DNA from: Candidatus Thiodiazotropha endoloripes
GTDB taxonomy: Bacteria > Pseudomonadota > Gammaproteobacteria > Chromatiales > Chromatiaceae
Assembly: GCA_001709035.1 (NCBI GenBank)
Contig: LVKA01000021.1
Coordinates: 124,001 to 188,000, forward strand
Reading direction: 5' to 3'
DNA: 64,000 nt
In this document: piece by piece, positions 18,316 to 25,006 of the stretch
How positions within the stretch are numbered: the first letter of the stretch is position 1
Layout of the letters: the number at the start of each line of letters is the position of its first letter
Notes under the pieces: model-generated
What the model was told of the DNA's origin: nothing
Databases searched by the model: none
What the model saw: only the letters and a program-made list of their open reading frames with translations
Position numbers and translations under genes: made by a program

Positions 18316-19311
18316 TTAGCTGAGGTAGTGTATGGCAGCTCTAATATTTGGTGTTCGTTGATAGCCCATTCGTCGACAGGCATCTGTCAGCTTATAGCGT
18401 GTGCCGACAAAGCCCTTAAACCGGCTCTCGAAGTGCTGGGCCATATAGAGCCAATGCTTGGGATCAATTTGTAGCCTTTCCAGTATGGGTGGTTGATTAC
18501 CCGAGATATGGCCACGCTTGTGTTCTAGGATGGCGCGCCCGGTCCAGTCAACGAGTTCAAGATAGTCCTCCAGACGAAACGGCAGTCCTTTCGGCATGTT
18601 TTTGCGCGGGTTTCCTGCAAACGGCAGTAAACCAGCCGGATTGTCTGCTTTCATTGCCCGATTGCGGCTTTGTTTGAGCTTGGTTGCCCGCACAGCAATT
18701 GAGGTGTATTCGGACTGTTCCGTTGTCTTGGCCATCCCTGCCCTGACCGGATTGAGATCCACATAGGCCATACAAGCCGCCAGTGCTTTTTCATCCAGCA
18801 GGGCCTGGGATTTGTATCGTCCCTCCCAGTAGCGCCCCGTACATCCGTCCTCTTGGTTGGCCTGGCGAGCGATCGGTTCGTTGAGGCAGCGCATGAACCA
18901 ACTGATGTCATGAAGGCGCTCTCGCCATTTGGTGACCAATTCCGAGATCGCATCGCGTTCAGCTTTACTGATTTCTTCCATTGCCCGATATCGCTGTACA
19001 AGCACGGGCAGTGAAAACAATCGCTCCCAGCGCTCGATGACAGCCTGCTCACTCCATCCGGCTGCGATCTCGGCATCGATATGGAGGATTACATGGTAGT
19101 GATTCGACATCACCGCGTAGGCGCAGATGTCGATGGCGAAGATCTCCCCTAGCTGATTTATCCGATCGACAATCCACTGGCGTCGGTGTTCATAGATTTT
19201 GCCGGTATGAGAATCCTCACCACAGAGAAAGGCGCGGCGAACACAGCGGGAGACGCAGTGGTAATAAGGCGTGGTTTCCAGCGAAACCTGGGGTTTCCTT
19301 GGCTTGGGCAT
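18316..19311 (-). CDS. HUH (Y1) transposase, REP-associated type
   Basis: This 331-residue protein belongs to the Y1/HUH single-strand transposases, most like the REP-associated tyrosine transposases. The N-terminus (VSLETTPYYHCVSRCVRRAFLCG) and the AYAVMSNHYHVILHID segment are diagnostic; the HYH part is the HUH metal-binding motif. The middle AYVDLNPVRAGM is another family marker. The ATG is preceded by a good AAGGAG site. It appears full length and lies alone at the far end of the orphan toxin array, 162 bases from the SUKH gene. Whether it is mobile itself or acts on REP-like palindromes elsewhere cannot be told; no clear pair of terminal repeats was seen. Confidence 0.88.
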   Translation of the reverse strand: MPKPRKPQVSLETTPYYHCVSRCVRRAFLCGEDSHTGKIYEHRRQWIVDRINQLGEIFAIDICAYAVMSNHYHVILHIDAEIAAGWSEQAVIERWERLFSLPVLVQRYRAMEEISKAERDAISELVTKWRERLHDISWFMRCLNEPIARQANQEDGCTGRYWEGRYKSQALLDEKALAACMAYVDLNPVRAGMAKTTEQSEYTSIAVRATKLKQSRNRAMKADNPAGLLPFAGNPRKNMPKGLPFRLEDYLELVDWTGRAILEHKRGHISGNQPPILERLQIDPKHWLYMAQHFESRFKGFVGTRYKLTDACRRMGYQRTPNIRAAIHYLS

Positions 19312-19473
19312 GATATCGCTCCTTGATATCGAGGATTCCCACTAGATTGCCATATGGGCTGATTTTTGGCAAATTAAGGGTGGGTGTCTTCTCTATCTTG
19401 GCGGACATGCGGACAGAACACCTCTTTATTGTTTTACAGAGCCTAGCTCATCAAAGCCAAGTCTGTTTGGAGC

Positions 19474-19941
19474 TTAGCGTAACAGTGTCGCTACACCATC
19501 TCGCTGGGCAATTGCAATGAAATCAAAAAACGAAACTGCGACTTCCTTACCATCGACTCCAGGACCATATGCCACCACTGGCTCCCCGAGTGACTCGTCA
19601 TCTTGAGTCGACGCTATATAGAAAGTGTAATCACCACCATCATCCGATATAGGAATCAATCGGTTCAGCAATCCCCCTAATTCAGTTGGGCGAAGTTCAT
19701 TGCGCACATCGGACCATGTAGGGGGTTCACCATCTTCTGTGTCGGCAAGGCCATAAATCTCAAAACCGTGCAAAAGTGCTGCTCCATAAGATAGTAAGAA
19801 TACTCGGTATTGTGCGGGTACATTAAATCCTAGCTTGTCTTCTAACTCACCTACGGCTCCCTCGCTCGCCGGTCCAGCATAGTCAGAACCGTCAAGAAGC
19901 GTCTTAATCTCATCAGGGAATTCACTATTCTCTATACTCAT
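19474..19941 (-). CDS. SMI1/KNR4 (SUKH) family immunity protein
   Basis: This 155-residue protein has the SUKH superfamily layout: VGELEDKLGFNVPAQYRVFLLSYGAALLHGFEIYGL (helix, PxxYR-FLLxYGxG-like turn, strand) and a later DDGGDYTFYIAS with VVAYGPG. SUKH proteins are common immunity partners of polymorphic toxins, especially nucleases. Its start overlaps the stop of the nuclease tip by 4 bases (ATGA), so the pair would be translated together. It is the last pair in the array, farthest from the live giant gene. The partner assignment is by adjacency. Confidence 0.88.
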   Translation of the reverse strand: MSIENSEFPDEIKTLLDGSDYAGPASEGAVGELEDKLGFNVPAQYRVFLLSYGAALLHGFEIYGLADTEDGEPPTWSDVRNELRPTELGGLLNRLIPISDDGGDYTFYIASTQDDESLGEPVVAYGPGVDGKEVAVSFFDFIAIAQRDGVATLLR

Positions 19942-21377
19942 AGCAATCCAGCCTTCCTCAAAGTTTCATTCGTTACAAGTCTTGCGTCGATCGCACTTTG
20001 TAGCCGCTGCTTCCAGTATTCACCCACTTTGAGATCTCGAACCGGACCGCCTGGACCAGGAATATGTAGAGGTCCACCTGTACTTGAGTTATATGTGTTC
20101 TGGTTTCTCAAGACCTCAATCACCTTCCCATCTTGGCGTCCAATATGGTGCAGATTAATCTTCTCCCATTCGCCAGATGTATTCCGTACGAATGGGCTAT
20201 TACCTCCCGCCATTCGACGGACATTTTGTGCGCTATATGGGATGTCGGATCGCTGGATGACAATGTTATCGCCAAAGCGCGTTGCGGACGCGTAAACAGA
20301 CTCATCACCAAAAGTTGCTCCTGCATTCCGCAGAAATGCGGCCTCCTCGGGTGTCTTGGCAAGAACGCCACCCCACGAACTGTTTGGAGCAAACCCCTTC
20401 CACTTAACAGCATCAAGCGGAGCTCCACTATAAAGCCTACCTGCCTGCAACTCCAGTCCGATTGGCATCTGAGCCCTGGATACGGCGTCGCTAAATTTAT
20501 TAAACAATCCAGAAAGGTTTTCAGAAGCCTTGATCGCTTGCATTCCTTTGAGAGCCGGACCGGCCCCGAAGGTACCCACTAATCCGATGGCGGCACCACC
20601 CTGTTCAGCCACCGGCATGGATGGGACATATTGCTTTCCATATCGAACGACAGCATCTACCAAGCGTTGATCTTGCTGGATGAAGTCAGCCATTTCCAAG
20701 CCATCACCAACAGCGTTGATTGCGCGGTTAGTCAGTCCATTTGGCCCACCGGTATCATTGAGTATCGCCCCACCGATCGAGAGCAGTCCTTGAAATCCTT
20801 CAATGGCTTGATTAAAAAACGCACCACCTTCGACAGCAATCTGACCAACTTGCGATAGGTTGTTAAATTCCCTGTCGTAGAGCAACTTTTCTTCAAAGCG
20901 CCCTGACATGTTGGATTCCAAGCCAACGATCAAATCCAGAACAGTTTGTTCTACGCCTAAATAACTCTGAGCGGTGCTGTAAGCAGTCCCTGATGCACTG
21001 TAGAAACGATCCTGCATAAAGGCAGCCTGCTGATTGATCGACATACTCGATAAATCAACATTCGGATCCAGGAATCCGGCAATCTCAAAAACTGGATTGG
21101 CGTATGTCTCAGGATCGGAATTGTAGAACGCTTCACTGATTTGCAGCGCTATATCTTCCGGGTTGTCGTGCAAGTTAGACGCGATTCCGAATAGATACTC
21201 AGCTTTGGTAAATTCGCTATTGCTTCCTGCCAACCATTTCGACAAGTTGTCGCCAGAGTGGTAAGGAAGATCGCTCTTACCCCAAGCAGGCAGAAGCTCC
21301 CAGTTTTCTGTTGAAGGATAGGGGGTGACCGCATAGGTCTGTACAACCCCAGCATCGGTTACCGGAGTTGTTTGGCT
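19938..21377 (-). CDS. Orphan toxin tip 1: LHH-type (HNH-like) nuclease
   Basis: The frame is open from the junction motif (AGC codon at 21377, directly after an in-frame TAG) to 19938, about 479 codons, beginning SQTTPVTDAG. No ATG with a ribosome site lies near the front; the first plausible initiator is a TTG at 21245. The long middle is a low-conservation pre-toxin segment with a glycine-rich stretch (AAIGLVGTFGAGPAL). The C-terminal 90 residues contain EWEKINLHHIGRQDGKVIEV and LHIPGPGGPVRDL, matching the LHH group of HNH/Endo VII-fold toxin nucleases, which cut DNA. The partner is the overlapping SUKH gene. It looks like a displaced end of a giant RHS/RTX protein rather than a free-standing gene. 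Confidence 0.75.
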   Translation of the reverse strand, partial: SQTTPVTDAGVVQTYAVTPYPSTENWELLPAWGKSDLPYHSGDNLSKWLAGSNSEFTKAEYLFGIASNLHDNPEDIALQISEAFYNSDPETYANPVFEIAGFLDPNVDLSSMSINQQAAFMQDRFYSASGTAYSTAQSYLGVEQTVLDLIVGLESNMSGRFEEKLLYDREFNNLSQVGQIAVEGGAFFNQAIEGFQGLLSIGGAILNDTGGPNGLTNRAINAVGDGLEMADFIQQDQRLVDAVVRYGKQYVPSMPVAEQGGAAIGLVGTFGAGPALKGMQAIKASENLSGLFNKFSDAVSRAQMPIGLELQAGRLYSGAPLDAVKWKGFAPNSSWGGVLAKTPEEAAFLRNAGATFGDESVYASATRFGDNIVIQRSDIPYSAQNVRRMAGGNSPFVRNTSGEWEKINLHHIGRQDGKVIEVLRNQNTYNSSTGGPLHIPGPGGPVRDLKVGEYWKQRLQSAIDARLVTNETLRKAGLL

Positions 21378-21378
21378 C
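21364..21378 (-). repeat. Tip junction site 1
   Basis: Read on the minus strand, GAGCCAAACAACTCC encodes SQTTP and marks the exact front of orphan tip 1. It comes five bases after the TAG stop of the preceding immunity gene. Matching sites lie at 22750, 24351, 26232 and, inside the live gene, at 34498. Confidence 0.8.
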
Positions 21379-21384
21379 TACTCC

Positions 21385-21666
21385 CTATGTCTTTCCTAAC
21401 CTAAACCCAGACTCAATGAGGTTTGCACACCTCAGATACAAATCTGTCTCCCAATCCATACTTTCAGTGCAAAACCTACTAAGAGTTCGTGCTGCATTTA
21501 CGATTTCTTTAGCTGAGCCTGACTGCTCAATTGATTCGATAAAAAGCCTCAAATTGTTGTTCAAATACCATTCCAAGCTCCCTTCAATTATTGACTGGTT
21601 GGTCAGATCATCTAAAAGTGCTCGTGACTCATCCAATAGTTCATCTTTTGCTATTTGTGAGACCAC
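21385..21666 (-). CDS. Probable immunity protein for orphan tip 2
   Basis: This 93-residue protein is predicted to be all helical (KDELLDESRALLDDLTNQSI and AKEIVNAARTLSRFCTESMD are amphipathic). No family is recognised. It begins inside the last codons of orphan tip 2 (16-base overlap), which is the usual arrangement for a toxin and its antidote. Its stop codon lies five bases before the next junction site, so the array is packed with almost no spacer. The immunity role is inferred from position and size. Confidence 0.6.
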   Translation of the reverse strand: MVSQIAKDELLDESRALLDDLTNQSIIEGSLEWYLNNNLRLFIESIEQSGSAKEIVNAARTLSRFCTESMDWETDLYLRCANLIESGFRLGKT

Positions 21667-22763
21667 AAAATTTCCTCATATCTGTAATTGCTAAGCGGAC
21701 CAGTCAAAAAGGTTTGCCGCGCTCCACCAGTCAAGCCCGGACTGAAGTCTGGTTGTGGAGCAACCCTACCCGTAAATACAACACTGTTCTCTGGGATCGT
21801 CACACTTCCTAGTCTTGTCGCAGAATTGCTTGGCAACGCAAAGTTAGTAATTCGGTCGGTTTGACTTGCAATGTAATCTGGAGAAACGTAACGGCCTTCT
21901 AGTCTTGCACTGAAATCGTCAAATACTCGAAACTCCATTCTCTCAGATGCAGTACGTTCAACACGGAATGTTTCTAGATCATAAGAACGAATAATCTCAT
22001 TTCTACTGTGAAGAGGTACACCCGCATCCTTTAGGATATTCCTCGCTTCTTTTATGTTAGCTGCGGCTATTGATCTTTGAGCCGTACTGTCCGGAACGGT
22101 TAAACCGTTACCCCTAACCATCGCAGATAATCCACCAACCCACGATAAAGCTTGGGCACCACCACTACCTCGTAATTCCGCATCATCTATCTTTGCTTGC
22201 GGAAGTATAACCGGCTCAACGCCAGATAGCATAGCAGCAGGGTTTGTAAAATAACCGATCATATTAGCGGTATTAACCGTAACCGCTACGTCATTCCAAA
22301 TATTTTTTGCCAAACCACTTGCTACAGCGCCCCACTCGAAGGGACTGTGTTGTCTTTCCGCCTTATACTGATCAGGTGCGAATACCGCTTGGATACCTTG
22401 CCTAAGTTTTTCAACTCTTGGTAGATAGGGGTCATCCCATATCTCCGAAATGGTATCCACGAACCCGCTTTCAGGTGGTGCTTTCCATGCGTCCTGTTGA
22501 TCGCTGTAAGTATAGAGATCCTCCGGTCCAACCGCGAGCCCGGAAACAGACAACCCATAGATATCGCCCTGCCACGCATAATCCAGATCGTCATCGCTCT
22601 GGGCAGCTGATACCGTATTACTATCGGCACCGACTGGCACAGCCCCAAAAACCGTGTCCTGCAACTCAGCATCCGACGCCTCACCCACCGGAAAACCCGC
22701 TGGTAGTACTGTTGGGTCATCAACTTCAAGGGCTGCAAAATCCGCTGTTGGCGTTGTTTGGTT
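21651..22763 (-). CDS. Orphan toxin tip 2, C-terminal domain of unknown type
   Basis: The frame is open from the codon after the TAG of the upstream immunity gene (22763, reading NQTTPTADFAALE) to 21651, about 370 codons. The only early initiator is a GTG at 22688, without a good ribosome site. The front shares the linker with orphans 3 and 4: GEASDAELQ, VPVGADS, DDDLDYAWQGDIYGLSV and VGPEDLYT. The C-terminal 150 residues (EARNILKDAGVP, then ERMEFRVFDDFSARLEGRYVS, then a GRVAPQPDFSPGLTGGARQTF ending) form a compact domain that I have no firm name for. The mix of strands around RVFDDFSARLEGRYVS could suit an ADP-ribosyltransferase-like fold, but that is a guess. Confidence 0.6.
   Translation of the reverse strand, partial: NQTTPTADFAALEVDDPTVLPAGFPVGEASDAELQDTVFGAVPVGADSNTVSAAQSDDDLDYAWQGDIYGLSVSGLAVGPEDLYTYSDQQDAWKAPPESGFVDTISEIWDDPYLPRVEKLRQGIQAVFAPDQYKAERQHSPFEWGAVASGLAKNIWNDVAVTVNTANMIGYFTNPAAMLSGVEPVILPQAKIDDAELRGSGGAQALSWVGGLSAMVRGNGLTVPDSTAQRSIAAANIKEARNILKDAGVPLHSRNEIIRSYDLETFRVERTASERMEFRVFDDFSARLEGRYVSPDYIASQTDRITNFALPSNSATRLGSVTIPENSVVFTGRVAPQPDFSPGLTGGARQTFLTGPLSNYRYEEILWSHK
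22661..22745 (-). repeat. 85-bp linker repeat, copy in orphan tip 2
   Basis: By eye this stretch differs at a single base from 24262-24346 in orphan tip 3. It encodes the ADFAALEVDDPT-LPAGFPVGEASDAELQ start. Such near identity just behind the junction shows that the two orphan cassettes share recent ancestry at their front ends while their toxin domains are unrelated. Confidence 0.8.
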
Positions 22764-22764
22764 C
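22750..22764 (-). repeat. Tip junction site 2
   Basis: The minus strand reads GAACCAAACAACGCC, one base different from the GAGCC form, encoding NQTTP. Its first base is the last base of the TAG stop of the upstream immunity gene, so cassette and preceding gene are fused without spacer. Confidence 0.75.
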
Positions 22765-23063
22765 TATTCTTTAGGTAACTTTACTCCTTTTACGACAGTC
22801 TCATTTGTTTGTTTACCGACTTCACAATAAGCAATCTTATCGGAAATTTCATCAGCAGTTGATGTTAAATGCTTGAGCTGCGATTCGTCTAGTTTAGGAC
22901 CGCACCAATATAGGTCTATCCGAAATGGTTCATCTATACCTTGCTCAACAATGCCAATCGAAAATTCACCAGCATGATCTTCAATAAATCCTGATAATTC
23001 AGCATTAGCTTTAAACGCTGATACCGCTATTTTCTCTAAATCCTCTATTTTACACTTATCCAT
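22764..23063 (-). CDS. Probable immunity protein for orphan tip 3
   Basis: This 99-residue acidic protein begins eight bases after the stop of orphan tip 3. The sequence (CKIEDLEKIAVSAFKANAELSGFI, then GEFSIGIVEQ, FRIDLYWCGPKLDESQLKHL) suggests an alpha/beta fold, but no family is recognised. Its TAG stop is immediately followed by the next junction site. The immunity role is inferred from size and position. Confidence 0.6.
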   Translation of the reverse strand: MDKCKIEDLEKIAVSAFKANAELSGFIEDHAGEFSIGIVEQGIDEPFRIDLYWCGPKLDESQLKHLTSTADEISDKIAYCEVGKQTNETVVKGVKLPKE

Positions 23064-23071
23064 ACCAAGCC

Positions 23072-24370
23072 TCAGAATCTTCTAGCTGGAGGAATTAACA
23101 CATCATACACGGGGTTTAAATCTAATACCCTATGCATTCCTTGAACTGACACGCCAGCTTCTCCTTGTCCTAATCTAAAAGCCGATAATAAGTTTCTATC
23201 CGCTGTATTTTGATTTGCCCCTCGTGGATGCGCATGTCCGGACCATCGCCAACCCTGTTTTCCTAGTTCATAAGCAGGTTTTGGTAGTTCTACAGATCTT
23301 TCTGCACCTCGAACGATCATCCGCTGTTTACCTCGTGTAAGTAATGCAAATTCCACATCATTCATACCTGATAAGATTCGAATATCCTGAAGACTGATAT
23401 CTTTCCGACCAACTACTAATGCATCACCAGGATTCTTTAATTGAAGATTAAAGGCATTTAGCTTTTTGGGTAATTTAACGTGCCCACTAGCATAGGCTGA
23501 AGCAGAAACCCTCCCTCTTCCGCTGTGCGTTGCAGTTTGCAATGAATGCAGAGGATTGCTATTTGGAGCATCTAGCGCAGCCTTACCCAGCCCACGCGCT
23601 AATAACGGCGCTTCAAGCAGCGAAGGCAACCGCTGTCCAAAACTATACCAGTCTCCTCTGTAACCGGCCTCGATCAGACCTAGCGGAGAGGCCAATACTG
23701 TACCACGTATGGTGTCTCCCAATATCGGTAACACAGAGCCATCGTCTTGAATACGACCAGCAATCGGGCTCTCAAAATCTATAGAGTCGACTTCTCCTGA
23801 TAAATATCGAAAAATCTCATTTGTGTCACGATTTGCAGCGCCTACAGCATCAAGATAACTACTGGCATAATCTGGCAATGACGTCACAGTATCCCATAAC
23901 CCGGAAACTGCCTGACCAACACCAGTAAACCTTAGGATTCCTTCCCATGCCCCCACACTGCGGTGTTCACCGGTAACGCGAGGGGAGTAGCTATTTGACA
24001 GAGGTGTTCCCATATCGATCCCCTGCTGAGGCAGAAAACCGTAATCCACCGGTACACCCGAACTCGCAGTGGTATAGCCAAACTCAGGACTCAGGGTATA
24101 GAGATCATCAGGCCCGACGGAGGCGGACAACCCATAGATATCGCCCCGCCACGCATAATCCAGATCGTCATCGCTCGGGGCAACTGATAATCCATCATCA
24201 AGAGCAATGACACCACTACTACTATCGGCCCCAGGTGGCACAGGCCGCCCAAGCACACTTTGCAACTCAGCATCCGACGCCTCACCCACCGGAAAACCCG
24301 CTGGTAGTATTGTTGGGTCATCAACTTCAAGGGCTGCAAAATCCGCCGCTTGAGTTGTCTGGCTCAACAA
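23072..24370 (-). CDS. Orphan toxin tip 3 with HxHP (JAB-like) C-terminal domain
   Basis: A 432-codon frame opens with TTG-TTG-AGC (MLSQTTQ) at the junction; an in-frame TGA lies 18 bases upstream and no ATG or clear ribosome site is present. The front carries the shared linker (GEASDAELQSVLGRPVPPGADS, DDDLDYAWRGDIYGLS, GPDDLYTLS). The middle is a poorly conserved pre-toxin region. The C-terminal 140 residues contain RWSGHAHPRGANQNTADRNLLSAF, which resembles the HxHP-x-D metal site of JAB/JAMM-type peptidase folds found in some toxins; the spacing from the second His to Asp is 9 rather than the classical 10 residues, so this remains tentative. A small immunity-like gene follows after eight bases. 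Confidence 0.65.
   Translation of the reverse strand: MLSQTTQAADFAALEVDDPTILPAGFPVGEASDAELQSVLGRPVPPGADSSSGVIALDDGLSVAPSDDDLDYAWRGDIYGLSASVGPDDLYTLSPEFGYTTASSGVPVDYGFLPQQGIDMGTPLSNSYSPRVTGEHRSVGAWEGILRFTGVGQAVSGLWDTVTSLPDYASSYLDAVGAANRDTNEIFRYLSGEVDSIDFESPIAGRIQDDGSVLPILGDTIRGTVLASPLGLIEAGYRGDWYSFGQRLPSLLEAPLLARGLGKAALDAPNSNPLHSLQTATHSGRGRVSASAYASGHVKLPKKLNAFNLQLKNPGDALVVGRKDISLQDIRILSGMNDVEFALLTRGKQRMIVRGAERSVELPKPAYELGKQGWRWSGHAHPRGANQNTADRNLLSAFRLGQGEAGVSVQGMHRVLDLNPVYDVLIPPARRF
24262..24346 (-). repeat. 85-bp linker repeat, copy in orphan tip 3
   Basis: This is the partner of 22661-22745, with one base difference seen by eye. Orphan tip 4 keeps the later part of this linker (DAELQSVL-RPVPPGADS) but lacks the ALEVDDPT segment. 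Confidence 0.8.
24351..24365 (-). repeat. Tip junction site 3
   Basis: The minus strand reads GAGCCAGACAACTCA, the most divergent copy of the site, encoding SQTTQ. The upstream side is not an immunity gene but the 380-bp direct repeat. Confidence 0.7.
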
Positions 24371-24736
24371 GTGAACCCGACGCGATCATCGTAACCGACG
24401 CGCCTAACCCCTGATACCGCCTCATTTTTTATAGAGCTTTTCCTACTGAAGTACGATTTTGCCAGATTTTGCCCCTAGAGGCACTTTTTGGATTGGCACG
24501 CCGGTCTTGGGGGTTGTGAAGGGGTTTCCCTTCTTAGCCGCTTCGCTTCGCTCTCTCCTGGGGCTTTCTGTTGACTGGCGTATCTTTACCCGCAACACGA
24601 GCGTCAGTTGGTGTGGCACCGACCCGTACCCCTGTCGGTTAACGGAAGCAGCGGACCTGCCGCTACCGCCGTGACGGGCGACCCGAGGGGGATTAAAGTC
24701 TGTCGTTGGGGAAGCGGTCCTCAACGGATTCCAATA
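24352..24736. repeat. About 385-bp direct repeat, left copy
   Basis: This gene-free stretch is nearly identical to 26233-26612. Differences include a 5-base insertion in a CTTCG tandem near 24540 and scattered substitutions. From right to left it holds the last codons of a parE-like gene (ESVEDRFP), a GC-rich segment with a short hairpin (AGCGG/CCGCT), an A/T-rich segment, and the TTGTTGAGCC start of the toxin frame. The 98-codon open frame across it (24443-24739) is an accident of GC-rich sequence. The two copies bracket orphan pair 4 exactly, a sign of insertion or duplication by homologous recombination. Confidence 0.85.
24693..24736 (-). pseudogene. Remnant of the 3' end of a parE-like toxin gene
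   Basis: The minus-strand frame reads LESVEDRFPNDRL followed by a stop, almost the same as the end of the intact ParE-like gene at 26569 (LLESVEDRFPDDTL). Only about 14 codons remain, cut at 24736 where the sequence switches to the region upstream of the zinc-ribbon gene. It marks the break point of the direct repeat. Confidence 0.75.
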
Positions 24737-24756
24737 CATGTTCCTTATTTGGTGTA

Positions 24757-24996
24757 TTAATTTTTACTATTCAATTTATTAAACTGCTCCCATACTTGTT
24801 CGCGCTTTGATTTTTGTTTTTCATCTAACTTCGCGACAAAACCACACTGAGAACAACTCAGAGCATTCGCTTCAAGATCAATAACATCAATTTCACTACC
24901 ACAATCAGGACAAATAACAACTAACTTTTGCTGCGCATCTTTTAAGGCAAGTATCTTGCGGAGCATTTCCTGAGAACGATCAAATTCAATTTCCAT
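24757..24996 (-). CDS. Zinc-ribbon small protein, probable immunity partner of orphan tip 4
   Basis: This 79-residue protein has a four-cysteine zinc ribbon: Cys29-Cys32 (CPDCG) and Cys48-Cys51 (CSQCG), with charged helices on both sides. It starts 10 bases after the stop of the metallopeptidase tip and is the only gene in the immunity slot. Zinc ribbons are unusual as immunity proteins. It could bind the peptidase domain directly, or be a small accessory protein. The immunity role is inferred from position only. Confidence 0.6.
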   Translation of the reverse strand: MEIEFDRSQEMLRKILALKDAQQKLVVICPDCGSEIDVIDLEANALSCSQCGFVAKLDEKQKSKREQVWEQFNKLNSKN

Positions 24997-25006
24997 TTAG
25001 TTGCTC

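Noticed and set aside
19436-19473. Possible degenerate sixth junction (TCCAAACAGACT) just after the SUKH gene
   Set aside because: Only seven or eight contiguous bases match the 15-base site, and no tip reading frame follows it.
24443-24739. 98-codon frame in the left direct repeat (and its 61-codon counterpart at 26415-26600)
   Set aside because: It lies within the gene-free repeat, is disrupted differently in the second copy, and has no family likeness; it arises from GC-rich sequence around the parE remnant.
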